Of a stretch of 64,000 bases of DNA, positions 32,295-40,051 are shown one piece after another; position 1 is the stretch's first letter, and each line of letters opens with the position of its first letter. Source of the DNA: Aristaeella lactis (GTDB taxonomy: Bacteria; Bacillota; Clostridia; Christensenellales; Aristaeellaceae); assembly GCF_018118585.1 (NCBI RefSeq), contig NZ_CP069421.1, forward strand, positions 2,852,001 through 2,916,000, written 5' to 3'. The position numbers were made by a program, and so were the translations under genes. A model generated the notes under the pieces. It was not told where the DNA came from and did no database searches. It was given only the letters and a program-made list of their open reading frames with translations.

Positions 32295-33467
32295 ATGGAA
32301 GTACGTCAACTGAAACCGGAAGAACATTTTGAGGCGAACCTGATCTCCACCGTGGCTTTTCATATGAAAATGGAAGATCCGGAAAAGAACCGGGAAGAGA
32401 GCCTGAAGTCCACCGATGAGGACTGGGGTGCTTTCTCGGAAGACGGAAAGATCATGGCCCGGATCATCAACAACCACTTTGAAAGCCGCCTGGACGGACA
32501 GCGGGTCATGAACGGCGGGATCGGCGCGGTATCCACCCTGCCGGAATACCGGAACACCGGTGCTGTGAAGGCCATCTTTGAAAAGCTGATCCCGGAAGCT
32601 TACCGCCGGGGAGAGATCATCTCCACCCTGTATCCCTTCAACCACGCGTTTTACCGCAAGTTCGGCTATGAAACCGTCCGGTGGCGGGACCACTATGAGT
32701 TTGCGCCGGCCGTGCTGAGCGGTTACCGCTTTTCCGGGGACGCGGAGCTATGGAAACCCGGGGATCCGGTGAGCGAGTATACGACGCTGTATAACCGGTT
32801 CGCTGATCATTTCAACCTGGCCATGTACCGGGATGACAAGAGGATGCTGGACCGCATCAAGGGTGAGTACTACAAGGACCGGAAGTTCTGCTACCTGTTC
32901 CGTGAAAACGGGAAGGCCGTGGCCTACCTGATCTTCCAGGACGTCCGGAACGATCCGGCGGCGATCCTGAACGTGCAGGACCTGGCCTGGGACGGCCGGG
33001 ACGGCTTCTGCGCGATCCTGGGCTTCCTGGCCCGTTTCAGCGCGGACTACGGCACCATCCGCCTGTTCCTGCCATCCTGCCTGGAACTGCTGTCTGTGAT
33101 CCAGACGCCCCGGGCTTACGACATCCAGCAGACAGCCTCCCAGAGCTATATGATCCGGGCGGTCAACGCGAAGCGGCTGCTGGAGATCATCAAAAAACCG
33201 GACAACAGCCGATTTGTCATCCGGGTGGAAGGCGATATGCAGATCCCTGAGAATAACGGCACCTGGGCGGTACACGGAGAAAGCGCCGAACTGACTGATG
33301 AAAAGCCGGACCTGACGGTTTCCATCCAGGCCCTGGGCCAGATGGCGTCAGGCGCGGTAAGCCTGGCAGAAGCCATGTACCGGCCGGACGTGACCGTATC
33401 CGGCAACGAAGCCGTGCTTGAAAAAGTGTTTGTGCGCAAGCCTATCCTGGTGGAGGATCATTTCTGA
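32295..33467 (+). CDS. Eis-like GNAT acetyltransferase
   Basis: A 390-residue acetyltransferase of the Eis family, which has two GNAT-fold domains and a C-terminal SCP2-like domain. N-terminal segments are typical: GIGAVSTLPEYRNTGAVKAI (acetyl-CoA loop) and STLYPFNHAFYRKFGYE. The last 100 residues (ELTDEKPDLTVSIQALGQMA) fit the SCP2-like part. Family members acetylate aminoglycosides, polyamines or proteins; which applies here is unknown. The start follows ACGGGAGTCAATCGT. Its 3' end overlaps the convergent glycosylase gene by ten bases. Confidence 0.87.
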   Translation: MEVRQLKPEEHFEANLISTVAFHMKMEDPEKNREESLKSTDEDWGAFSEDGKIMARIINNHFESRLDGQRVMNGGIGAVSTLPEYRNTGAVKAIFEKLIPEAYRRGEIISTLYPFNHAFYRKFGYETVRWRDHYEFAPAVLSGYRFSGDAELWKPGDPVSEYTTLYNRFADHFNLAMYRDDKRMLDRIKGEYYKDRKFCYLFRENGKAVAYLIFQDVRNDPAAILNVQDLAWDGRDGFCAILGFLARFSADYGTIRLFLPSCLELLSVIQTPRAYDIQQTASQSYMIRAVNAKRLLEIIKKPDNSRFVIRVEGDMQIPENNGTWAVHGESAELTDEKPDLTVSIQALGQMASGAVSLAEAMYRPDVTVSGNEAVLEKVFVRKPILVEDHF

Positions 33468-33967
33468 TCCAGGTCCTCCCTGATCACGGCCCAGGCAGCG
33501 GTCAGCTTTTCCAGTGACCACTGGGCGTTGGCAGGGCTGGTGGAGGGCAGGCAGGAAGCCTCGCGCCACAGCACCGGCAGAATATATCTGTTATACATTT
33601 CATGGGATTTCTGTCCGTTGCAGTAAATCTTTTCAATCGGACTGGAATCCAGGATGATCCTGAGATCATTGGCCCGGACCTCCCGGATGCTGGCATCCGA
33701 GGAACCGGTGATGACGCAGCTGGCGATGGAATCCCAGAGCGCCAGGCCATGACTCAGGATCAGTTCTTTTTTGGCGGGAATATCTGCAGGCACCGGCTGG
33801 TCAAACAGGGCCGCAATGACCTTCCAGAACCGGTTCTGCGGGTGACCGTAAAAGAAGTTCTGCTCCCGGGATTTCACAGAGGGAAAGGATCCCAGGATCA
33901 GGATCCGGCTTTCCGGCCCGAACAGCGGCCCGAAAGGATGAAGGATTCTTTGTTCCTGTGAACTCAT
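33458..33967 (-). CDS. Hypoxanthine/uracil-type DNA glycosylase (Mug/UDG superfamily)
   Basis: A 169-residue member of the uracil-DNA glycosylase superfamily, probably the DNA-deoxyinosine glycosylase group. The catalytic-side motif is LILGSFPSVKSREQNFFYGHPQNRFWKV-like, seen here as LGSFPSVKSREQ and FFYGHPQNRFW. The second motif is LPSTSPANAQWS. It removes deaminated bases from DNA for base-excision repair. The gene lies tail to tail with the Eis-like gene and overlaps it by ten bases. AAAGGAGGCCCGGT precedes the ATG. Confidence 0.86.
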   Translation of the reverse strand: MSSQEQRILHPFGPLFGPESRILILGSFPSVKSREQNFFYGHPQNRFWKVIAALFDQPVPADIPAKKELILSHGLALWDSIASCVITGSSDASIREVRANDLRIILDSSPIEKIYCNGQKSHEMYNRYILPVLWREASCLPSTSPANAQWSLEKLTAAWAVIREDLDQK

Positions 33968-34073
33968 ACCGGGCCTCCTTTATATGGAAATATGAATGCT
34001 GCTTTTCCTGCCCCAAAGTATAGCACAGGGGCGGCAGGCCAACAAGCGGGAACGGGCGGGACAGAATCATTCC

Positions 34074-34102
34074 TTGTGTTTTGGGGAATTGTTCTATATA
34101 AT
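34074..34102 (+). promoter_or_regulatory. Promoter of the DUF6273 gene
   Basis: TTGTGT and a perfect TATAAT separated by 17 bases. The leader of about 80 bases up to the start codon is A-rich and shows no clear hairpin. Confidence 0.6.
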
Positions 34103-34188
34103 GGCGGTAATCAGCAGCTCATAACACAACGCGCACAAATAAAGAGGCTGAAGACCAAAAAACAACCTGAACAAAGGGAGGAACGACA

Positions 34189-34881
34189 ATGAAACGTGCA
34201 ACTGCCCTGATCCTGGCTGTGGTAATGATCCTTGGACTCAGCTCCGCGTTCGCGGAATCCACGTTCATTTGGCCCGGTGAGTATGTGAATTTCGGGCACT
34301 ATGAGCAGGACGGCAACAAAGGAAACGGCGACGAACCGATCCGGTGGGTGGTCCTGGATGTGGATTTCACCAACGGAAGCATTTTCCTGCTTAGTGAGAA
34401 AGCGCTGGAGAAACTGCCTTTCAACAAATCATCCAACGGAGCGGCCTGGGGAGACAGCTCCCTGCGGAAATGGCTGAATGATGATTTCATCCGGGCTGCC
34501 TTTACCGACGAGGAAGCCGCAGCGATCCAGGTGACCCAGGTGGAGGACACCCTGGAACAAAGCTATGCCGATGCCAATACGTCCAACCGTTTCTCCGGCG
34601 TGACGGAGGACAAGGTTTTCTGCATAAGTTACTATGAACTCCTTACCAAGGTGGGAGGACAGTATGCTTTCTGTGAACCGACCGTTGCCCTGAGCAAAAA
34701 GAATGTAAAACTGGAAAAGGTTGACGGGGTGAATTACTGCTGGTGGTGGCTTCGTACAAGCGCATTCAAGAACAACGCGCTGTGCATGGCCGGAAGCGGC
34801 TTCACCAGTGCCTACGAGCATTTTGACCAGGGTACTGTCCGCCCTGCCCTTTGGGTAAAAACGTCCGCGGTGACAAGATAA
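34189..34881 (+). CDS. Secreted DUF6273-domain protein
   Basis: A 230-residue exported protein. Residues 1-22 are a signal peptide cleaved after SSAFA. The rest is one DUF6273-like domain with the hallmark phrases EPIRWVVLDVD, SLRKWLNDDFIRAAFTDEE, CWWWLRTSA and GTVRPALWVK. Such domains are frequent in secreted proteins of gut Clostridia and are thought to be lectin-like or formylglycine-related folds; no activity is established. GGGAGGAACGACA precedes the ATG. It has its own promoter. Confidence 0.82.
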   Translation: MKRATALILAVVMILGLSSAFAESTFIWPGEYVNFGHYEQDGNKGNGDEPIRWVVLDVDFTNGSIFLLSEKALEKLPFNKSSNGAAWGDSSLRKWLNDDFIRAAFTDEEAAAIQVTQVEDTLEQSYADANTSNRFSGVTEDKVFCISYYELLTKVGGQYAFCEPTVALSKKNVKLEKVDGVNYCWWWLRTSAFKNNALCMAGSGFTSAYEHFDQGTVRPALWVKTSAVTR

Positions 34882-34925
34882 AAAGACAGGCAGCCGGAAA
34901 AGCATGAACGGAGGAGGTGGGGACT

Positions 34926-35516
34926 GTGGAGGAGATCACCTGGGAACTGTTTGACAGGCAGGTGGCGGAATGCAGGCTCTGCCCGCTCTGCCAGCATATA
35001 CAAAACAAGGTTCCCGGACAGGGAGACCGGCAGTCCCCGCTGATGTTCATCGGCGAGGGTCCCGGGCAGACAGAGGATGAGCAGGGTCTCGCTTTTGTCG
35101 GCGCGGCAGGACAGCTGCTGACCAGGATGCTGGAGGCGATCCGGCTTCCGCGGGACCGGGTGTATATCTGCAATATCGTGAAGTGCCGGCCGCCGCACAA
35201 CCGGGTACCGACGCCGGAAGAGGCGGAAGCCTGCCGGATCCACCTGCGGATGCAGACCTGGCTGATCCGGCCGAAGGTTATTGTCCTGCTGGGAGGTACC
35301 GCGGCGAAGAATATCCTGGACCCGGAGATCCGGATCACCCGGGAGAGGGGCCGGTGGACGGAACGGAAAGGCGTGTGGATCATGCCCACCTATCATCCTT
35401 CGGCGCTGCTCCGGGATCCGGACAAGAAACGGGAAGCCTGGGAGGATATGAAAAGCCTCCGGAACAAGCTGATCGAGCTGGGACTCTATCAGGACATCTA
35501 TTCCGGAGGAGAATAA
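34926..35516 (+). CDS. Uracil-DNA glycosylase, type 4 (iron-sulfur)
   Basis: A 196-residue family 4/5 uracil-DNA glycosylase that excises uracil from DNA. C16 and C19 in ECRLCPLC begin the iron-sulfur cluster; more cluster cysteines lie in ICNIVKCRPPHNR and EACRIH. The catalytic motif is GEGPGQTEDEQG and the second active-site motif is PTYHPSALLRD. Two GTG codons are possible starts; the second is chosen because GGAGGAGG lies eight bases before it and overlaps the first. The preceding DUF6273 gene ends 44 bases upstream. Confidence 0.92.
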   Translation: MEEITWELFDRQVAECRLCPLCQHIQNKVPGQGDRQSPLMFIGEGPGQTEDEQGLAFVGAAGQLLTRMLEAIRLPRDRVYICNIVKCRPPHNRVPTPEEAEACRIHLRMQTWLIRPKVIVLLGGTAAKNILDPEIRITRERGRWTERKGVWIMPTYHPSALLRDPDKKREAWEDMKSLRNKLIELGLYQDIYSGGE

Positions 35517-35528
35517 ACAGTTTTTACA

Positions 35529-35563
35529 GGATATCCGGTAAGCAATTACCGGATATCTTTTTG
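35529..35563. terminator. Bidirectional terminator
   Basis: GATATCCGGTAA and TTACCGGATATC form a perfect 12-bp stem around GCAA with A/T runs on both sides. The 3' end of the minus-strand permease gene overlaps it. Confidence 0.85.
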
Positions 35564-36331
35564 ATTGTATTTCCAGTAGGCCAGCGCAACGCCAACGGCG
35601 GTGAACGCCAGGCCGACCAGCAGTTTGCAGGTATCCAGCGCGCCTTTGCTGAAGATTTCAGACCCGTCGGCATAGCCGAAGGGGGTGATGTATTTCAGCA
35701 CATCCGCCTTGCTGGTCAGGTTCGCGATGATGTTCATGAAATACAGGGCGATGGCCAGACCGAGACCGATCCCGATCCCGCCCTTCCACAGGAAGGCGGA
35801 GATGCCGAAGCAGATGCAGGCCAGTTCCACCTGCAGCAGGAAATAGGCTGTGTGAAGCAGCGTCACTTCCTTCCACGGAACGGGTTCACCGATGGCGGCG
35901 ATGGAACCAACGGCCATGAGCCAGACGGAGACGTTCAGGATCAGTACCTGGATCAGGACAGAGACCAGCTTGGCGGTGACGATCCCGGAACGGCTCAGAG
36001 GATGGGTCAGCAGGAATTCGGCGGTGCCGTTTTTCTCTTCATTGGCCAGGGCACCGATGCCGATCAGGGCAGCGAACAGCGCGCCGCCGATGCCGAGAAT
36101 ATTGCCGCACTCAATGCCGTAAAAGCCCTTGAGGGATCCGAAATCCAGGGTGTCCAGCCCAAAGGCGGAGGAAAACGCGCCCATGGAGGCAAAGATGGAG
36201 CTGATGCTGTTCATCTGGCTCTTCATCTCGGGATACATAAACAGGCAGATGATGATAAAGGCTCCGATGGAAAGGGTCCAGATCAGGAGGGCTTTCCAGG
36301 ACTGCTTCAGTTCATGACGGACCAGGGTCAT
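35546..36331 (-). CDS. ABC transporter permease (ABC-2 type)
   Basis: A 261-residue membrane protein with six hydrophobic segments, the first at LLIWTLSIGAFIIICLFMY. GTAEFLLTHPLSRSGIVTAKL is the cytoplasmic loop typical of ABC-2 exporters. The gene begins four bases inside the end of the ATPase gene, so the two are translationally coupled and form one exporter. Cargo is unknown; the BcrAB-like organisation suggests export of a peptide or drug. The TetR gene upstream is the likely regulator. Confidence 0.85.
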   Translation of the reverse strand: MTLVRHELKQSWKALLIWTLSIGAFIIICLFMYPEMKSQMNSISSIFASMGAFSSAFGLDTLDFGSLKGFYGIECGNILGIGGALFAALIGIGALANEEKNGTAEFLLTHPLSRSGIVTAKLVSVLIQVLILNVSVWLMAVGSIAAIGEPVPWKEVTLLHTAYFLLQVELACICFGISAFLWKGGIGIGLGLAIALYFMNIIANLTSKADVLKYITPFGYADGSEIFSKGALDTCKLLVGLAFTAVGVALAYWKYNQKDIR

Positions 36332-37215
36332 GCCTGCTCACCGCCTTTCTGATAAAAGTGAATGACGATCTCTTCCAGGTCGGGTTCCGCGATGGTCAGC
36401 TCGTGAACGTCCAGGCCGGCGAGCGTCCGGACCAGCCGGTTCGTTTCGCCGTTGTACAGGAAACTGACGGTACCGTCCGTTTCTGTCCAGTCCCGGACAT
36501 CGGGCAGGGCATCCGGCTGCAGGGTTCCCCGGAAGGTGACGCGGCGGGCTCCGGTTTTCGCCAGCCTGTCCACACTGTCACAGGCAATGATCTTTCCCTC
36601 CCGGATCACAGCAGCCCGGCTGCAGTAACGCTGGATCTCGGAAAGGATATGGCTGGAAAGGAAGACGGTTGTCCCTTTCTGGTTCCTTTCCTGCAGGATG
36701 CTGAAAAACTCATGCTGCATCAGGGGATCCAGGCCGCCTGTGGGCTCATCCAGGATCAGCAGTTCCGGATCGTGCTGCAGGGCACAGACGATACCGACTT
36801 TCTTTCGGTTGCCGAAGGAAAGATCCTCCACCTTCCTGCTCCGGTCCAGCTGGAGCCGCTCGCACAGTTCCGCGGCGGCAGCGTCGCAGTTTTTCCGGCG
36901 GAGGTCGGCGGACAGCTTCAGGATATCCCGGACCCGCATCCCGTTATAGAAGGACGAGCCGGAGGGAAGGTATCCCACGCGCCGCAGGATCTCCCTGCTG
37001 TTTTTTTCAATATCCAGGTCCAGAACCTGTGCCTTGCCGGAGGTGGGTGAGATCAGCCCCAGCAGGGTCCGGATGGTGGTGGACTTTCCGGCTCCGTTGG
37101 GTCCGATGAACCCGAAGAAATCGCCCGGGGCAACTTCCAGGTCCAGGCCGTCAATGCCCCTGGCCTTGCCGTAGAACTTGGTCAGGTTTTCGGCGATGAT
37201 TGCTTTGCTTTCCAA
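36328..37215 (-). CDS. ABC transporter ATP-binding protein
   Basis: A 295-residue ATPase subunit of the BcrA/CcmA drug-exporter type. Walker A is GPNGAGKST, the signature is an altered LSFGNRKK, Walker B is LLILDEPTGGLDP, and the switch His follows in FLSSHILSE. The C-terminal 80 residues form the accessory domain common to this type. It lies 24 bases after the TetR gene on the same strand and overlaps the permease gene by four bases. Confidence 0.9.
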   Translation of the reverse strand: MESKAIIAENLTKFYGKARGIDGLDLEVAPGDFFGFIGPNGAGKSTTIRTLLGLISPTSGKAQVLDLDIEKNSREILRRVGYLPSGSSFYNGMRVRDILKLSADLRRKNCDAAAAELCERLQLDRSRKVEDLSFGNRKKVGIVCALQHDPELLILDEPTGGLDPLMQHEFFSILQERNQKGTTVFLSSHILSEIQRYCSRAAVIREGKIIACDSVDRLAKTGARRVTFRGTLQPDALPDVRDWTETDGTVSFLYNGETNRLVRTLAGLDVHELTIAEPDLEEIVIHFYQKGGEQA

Positions 37216-37239
37216 ATGACTCCCTCTTTTCCTTTTTTG

Positions 37240-37851
37240 TTATTCCTTACGCTGATAAATGCTTTTCCAGAAAACGATCAGCTTTTTGAAATCCTTTTCC
37301 ACCTTGTCAATATCCAGGTCGCCCTGCAGCAGCATCTCCCAGAGGTATCCTTCCGCCGCCCAGTACATCTCCCGGTACATCATGGGGATATCCAGGCCGG
37401 GAACGAACTGGTCCGGATCCAGGTTCAGCCGTGTTTTGTCGGCCTTCAGGTTAAAGTACCTGTGGTAGCTCTCCTGGATCGTGGCGCAGATTTCCTCGTC
37501 CTTCTCGTAGAAGGCCTTTACGGTAAAGATACTCATGTCCGGATACAGGCGCATGATCTCCAGCTTGGCGATGGTTCCGAGCTCCATGGCATCGAACAGG
37601 TTGGTCCGGTCATAGCAGCCAAACCGGGTCATGACTTCGATGCTGATCTCCGCGCTTTTGTTCCAGAGATAAAGGTACAGTTCCTTTTTGTTATGGAAGT
37701 AATGGAACAGCAGGGATTTGCTGATGCCTGCCGCTTCGGCGATCTCGCTCATGGGGCTGTTTTTGTAGGAATTCCGGGAGAAAACCCGGTATCCCGCGTT
37801 GAGGATGGCCTGCTGCTTTTCAGCGGGCAGGGAAAAGAACTTTTCGTTCAT
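37240..37851 (-). CDS. TetR-family transcriptional regulator
   Basis: A 203-residue repressor-type protein. Residues 8-55 form the TetR helix-turn-helix (AILNAGYRVFSRNSYKNSP, then AEAAGISKSLLFHYFHNKKELY). The rest is a helical ligand-binding domain. The start is set by AACGGAGGTGCACCC rather than a longer in-frame ATG. It is the first gene of the TetR-ABC exporter operon, and an exact inverted repeat lies just upstream, so it probably represses its own operon until a ligand binds. Confidence 0.87.
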   Translation of the reverse strand: MNEKFFSLPAEKQQAILNAGYRVFSRNSYKNSPMSEIAEAAGISKSLLFHYFHNKKELYLYLWNKSAEISIEVMTRFGCYDRTNLFDAMELGTIAKLEIMRLYPDMSIFTVKAFYEKDEEICATIQESYHRYFNLKADKTRLNLDPDQFVPGLDIPMMYREMYWAAEGYLWEMLLQGDLDIDKVEKDFKKLIVFWKSIYQRKE

Positions 37852-37864
37852 GGGTGCACCTCCG

Positions 37865-37904
37865 TTGACCGCTCCGGTCAATGGCATCATAAATCCATTG
37901 ACCG
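37865..37904. promoter_or_regulatory. Operator of the TetR-ABC exporter operon
   Basis: TTGACCG CTC CGGTCAA is a perfect inverted repeat (37865-37881), and a further TTGACCG half-site lies at 37898-37904. On the minus strand a TATGAT -10 box lies between them. Binding here would block RNA polymerase. Confidence 0.65.
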
Positions 37905-37993
37905 ATTTTGAGAAGACCCCTCACATCCTTTTCATGATATTCACCACAACATTGATTTTACTGATGCCGCGGGCAGGATACAGAGCCGGTGTG

Positions 37994-38040
37994 AAAAGAA
38001 AAACCGTTCTATTTTGCCAAATCAGGCGAAATAGAACGGC
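37994..38040 (-). terminator. Terminator of the NUDIX gene
   Basis: On the minus strand CCGTTCTATTTCGC and GCAAAATAGAACGG pair around CTGATTTG and are followed by TTTTTC. It lies 30 bases after the NUDIX stop codon. Confidence 0.75.
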
Positions 38041-38070
38041 TGACAGATATACAGGTCAGGATGCTGCGCG

Positions 38071-38640
38071 TTACACAGGAGACTGCTGTTTTGCCAGCAG
38101 CCAGGCCAGAGCATGGACGGCCTGGGGGAATTCCCCGCCGGCGAGAAGGGTGTCAATCTCTTCCGCAGTATGCGTCAGGACGCCGATGCGCTCCATCTCA
38201 TCCAGTTCCTGGCCGGAGGTCTTCCGGCAGTTTTCGGCCGCGAAGAGCCAGACATAGTTATCGGAGATGGTGGCGTTGGAGGGAATGGTCAGCAGGTGAC
38301 GCCAGCAGGCGGATTCACAGCCGGTCTCTTCCCGCAGCTCCCGCTTGGCGGCACGCAGGGCGGCTTCCTCCGGGTTTTCCCCGTCCTTCTGCTCAATGGC
38401 GCCGGCCGGGAATTCGGTGGTCACCTGACCAATGCCGTGGCGGAACTGGCGTACGCACAGGAAACGGCCGTTCTCATCCGAGGCGACAACGACCACATAA
38501 TTCCGGCGTGTAAAGCTGTAATAGGGCTGGAAGATCCGGCCGTCCGGGGAACGGTAGGCGGATCTCCGGAAGTCGATCCATTCGTCCTGCACAATATGTT
38601 CTGTGGAGACTTCCTCCCAGTTCAGGTTTTCTTCTTTCAT
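38071..38640 (-). CDS. NUDIX hydrolase, ADP-ribose pyrophosphatase-like
   Basis: A 189-residue NUDIX protein of the ADP-ribose/ADP-sugar pyrophosphatase branch. The box is preceded by TTEFPAGAIEQKDGENPEEA and continues RAAKRELREETGCES. The preceding YSFTRRNYVVVVASDENGRF is typical. The true start (MKEENLNWEEV) is set by AAAGGAACCCCTGT. A very long upstream extension of this frame is an artefact on the complement of the esterase gene. Its own terminator closes the gene. Confidence 0.86.
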   Translation of the reverse strand: MKEENLNWEEVSTEHIVQDEWIDFRRSAYRSPDGRIFQPYYSFTRRNYVVVVASDENGRFLCVRQFRHGIGQVTTEFPAGAIEQKDGENPEEAALRAAKRELREETGCESACWRHLLTIPSNATISDNYVWLFAAENCRKTSGQELDEMERIGVLTHTAEEIDTLLAGGEFPQAVHALAWLLAKQQSPV

Positions 38641-38734
38641 ACAGGGGTTCCTTTCTGCGGCGCGGCCTTGTGAAGCGCCGGAGATTATTGTAACGGTATT
38701 GCCCGGAAACTTCAAGCCGGAGACGAGCTGGTAC

Positions 38735-38763
38735 TTGACGCGCCCGGCCGGCGCGGGTATGCT
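38735..38763 (+). promoter_or_regulatory. Promoter of the esterase-arabinofuranosidase pair, with spacer palindrome
   Basis: TTGACG and TATGCT are separated by 17 bases. The spacer contains CGCGCC CGGCC GGCGCG (38739-38755), an inverted repeat in the classic position of a repressor site. Confidence 0.55.
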
Positions 38764-38805
38764 AAAACAAAATATCCGGAAAACGGAAAACCGGGAGAAA
38801 CAGCT

Positions 38806-40032
38806 ATGAAAAAATGGGTATCCGTGCTGATGATCCTGATGCTGCTCTGCGTCAGTACCGCATGGGGAGAGGAAAAGAAAACAATGTTTGATGAAGAATG
38901 GTACCGGCAGGCTCTCCGGGATTCCGTCATGAGCGTGGGAAACAACGCAAGGCTGAAAAAGGTGATCGAGCGGGCCCAAAGCGGTGAAGTGATCACCCTG
39001 GCCACCATCGGCGGGTCCATCACGGAAGGCGCGGGAGCCTCCAGCTACAAGGAATGCTGGGCTTCCAGGTTCCATATCCGGTTCCGGACGGAGTATGGTG
39101 CGGCCAATGGCAGCAACGTGTGTTTTGTGAACGCCGGCGTGGGCGGTACGCCGTCGCCTTTCGGCTATATGCGGTATCAGCGGGAGGTCGTGAACCGGGT
39201 GCCGGCTGCGGATACGGACGGCCTGCCGGACGTGGTGGTGATCGAATTTTCGGTGAACGACTGGGAGGAACCCACAAAGCACCGCTGCTTTGAGTCCATG
39301 GTGAAGGAGATCCTGGACGCGCCGAACGAGCCGGCGGTGATCCTGCTGTTCGCGGTATTCCGGAACGGCTTTAACCTGCAGAACGACCTGAGAAGGATCG
39401 GAAAGAACTATGACCTGATGATGGTCTCCATCAAGGACGGCTTCTACGGCCATTTCGGAAAGGAACTGAAAAAGGAAGGCTTCTTCTCCGATGAATACCA
39501 TCCCACTTCCCTGGGACACCGGATCATGACGGACTGCCTGATGCAGGCGGTCACGGAAGCGGCGGAGGCTGAGACCGACGCGGCGCCGGACCTGGATGTG
39601 AAGCCGGTATACGGCACCGATTTCATGGGGCTGAAAACCATCTTCGGCGATACGGAAACAGAAGAGTTTACGGTGGACCGGGGCGGGTTCCCCGGATCGG
39701 ACAGCGGCAGCTACCACAACCAGCCGGTGGGCTGGGTCTGCGGGAAAAACTTCTATCATAATGTGAAGGATCCGATGGATCCCCTGACTGTCAGGGGCAT
39801 TTTCCGGAAGTGTCTGGTGGCCTGGAAGGCGACCAACAGCGCTTCCTTCGGCGCGGCGGAGATCCTGATCGACGGCCGTGTGGTGAAGACAGTCAAAGGC
39901 GGCAAGGATAAATGGGGGCAGAGCGAGGTCGTGCTGGTCCTGGATGAAAAGGAAGCCGCGGAGCATACGCTGGAGATCCGGGTGACGGAGGAGGGCAAAG
40001 CCTTTACCGTGACCGCGATCGGACTGCAATAA
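38806..40032 (+). CDS. Secreted SGNH/GDSL hydrolase, probable carbohydrate esterase
   Basis: A 408-residue exported esterase. Residues 1-20 form a signal peptide (VSVLMILMLLCVSTAWG). The nucleophile S71 lies in TIGGSITEGAG (block I), VNAGVGGTPSPFGYMR is block II, VVIEFSVNDWEE is block III with its Asn, and DEYHPTSLGH is the catalytic His block. The C-terminal 130 residues look like a beta-rich domain. The partner gene encodes a GH51 arabinofuranosidase, so deacetylation of xylan or a similar polysaccharide is likely, though not shown. It is the first gene of a two-gene operon. Confidence 0.85.
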   Translation: MKKWVSVLMILMLLCVSTAWGEEKKTMFDEEWYRQALRDSVMSVGNNARLKKVIERAQSGEVITLATIGGSITEGAGASSYKECWASRFHIRFRTEYGAANGSNVCFVNAGVGGTPSPFGYMRYQREVVNRVPAADTDGLPDVVVIEFSVNDWEEPTKHRCFESMVKEILDAPNEPAVILLFAVFRNGFNLQNDLRRIGKNYDLMMVSIKDGFYGHFGKELKKEGFFSDEYHPTSLGHRIMTDCLMQAVTEAAEAETDAAPDLDVKPVYGTDFMGLKTIFGDTETEEFTVDRGGFPGSDSGSYHNQPVGWVCGKNFYHNVKDPMDPLTVRGIFRKCLVAWKATNSASFGAAEILIDGRVVKTVKGGKDKWGQSEVVLVLDEKEAAEHTLEIRVTEEGKAFTVTAIGLQ

Positions 40033-40051
40033 AAACACAGGAGAAAAAACG

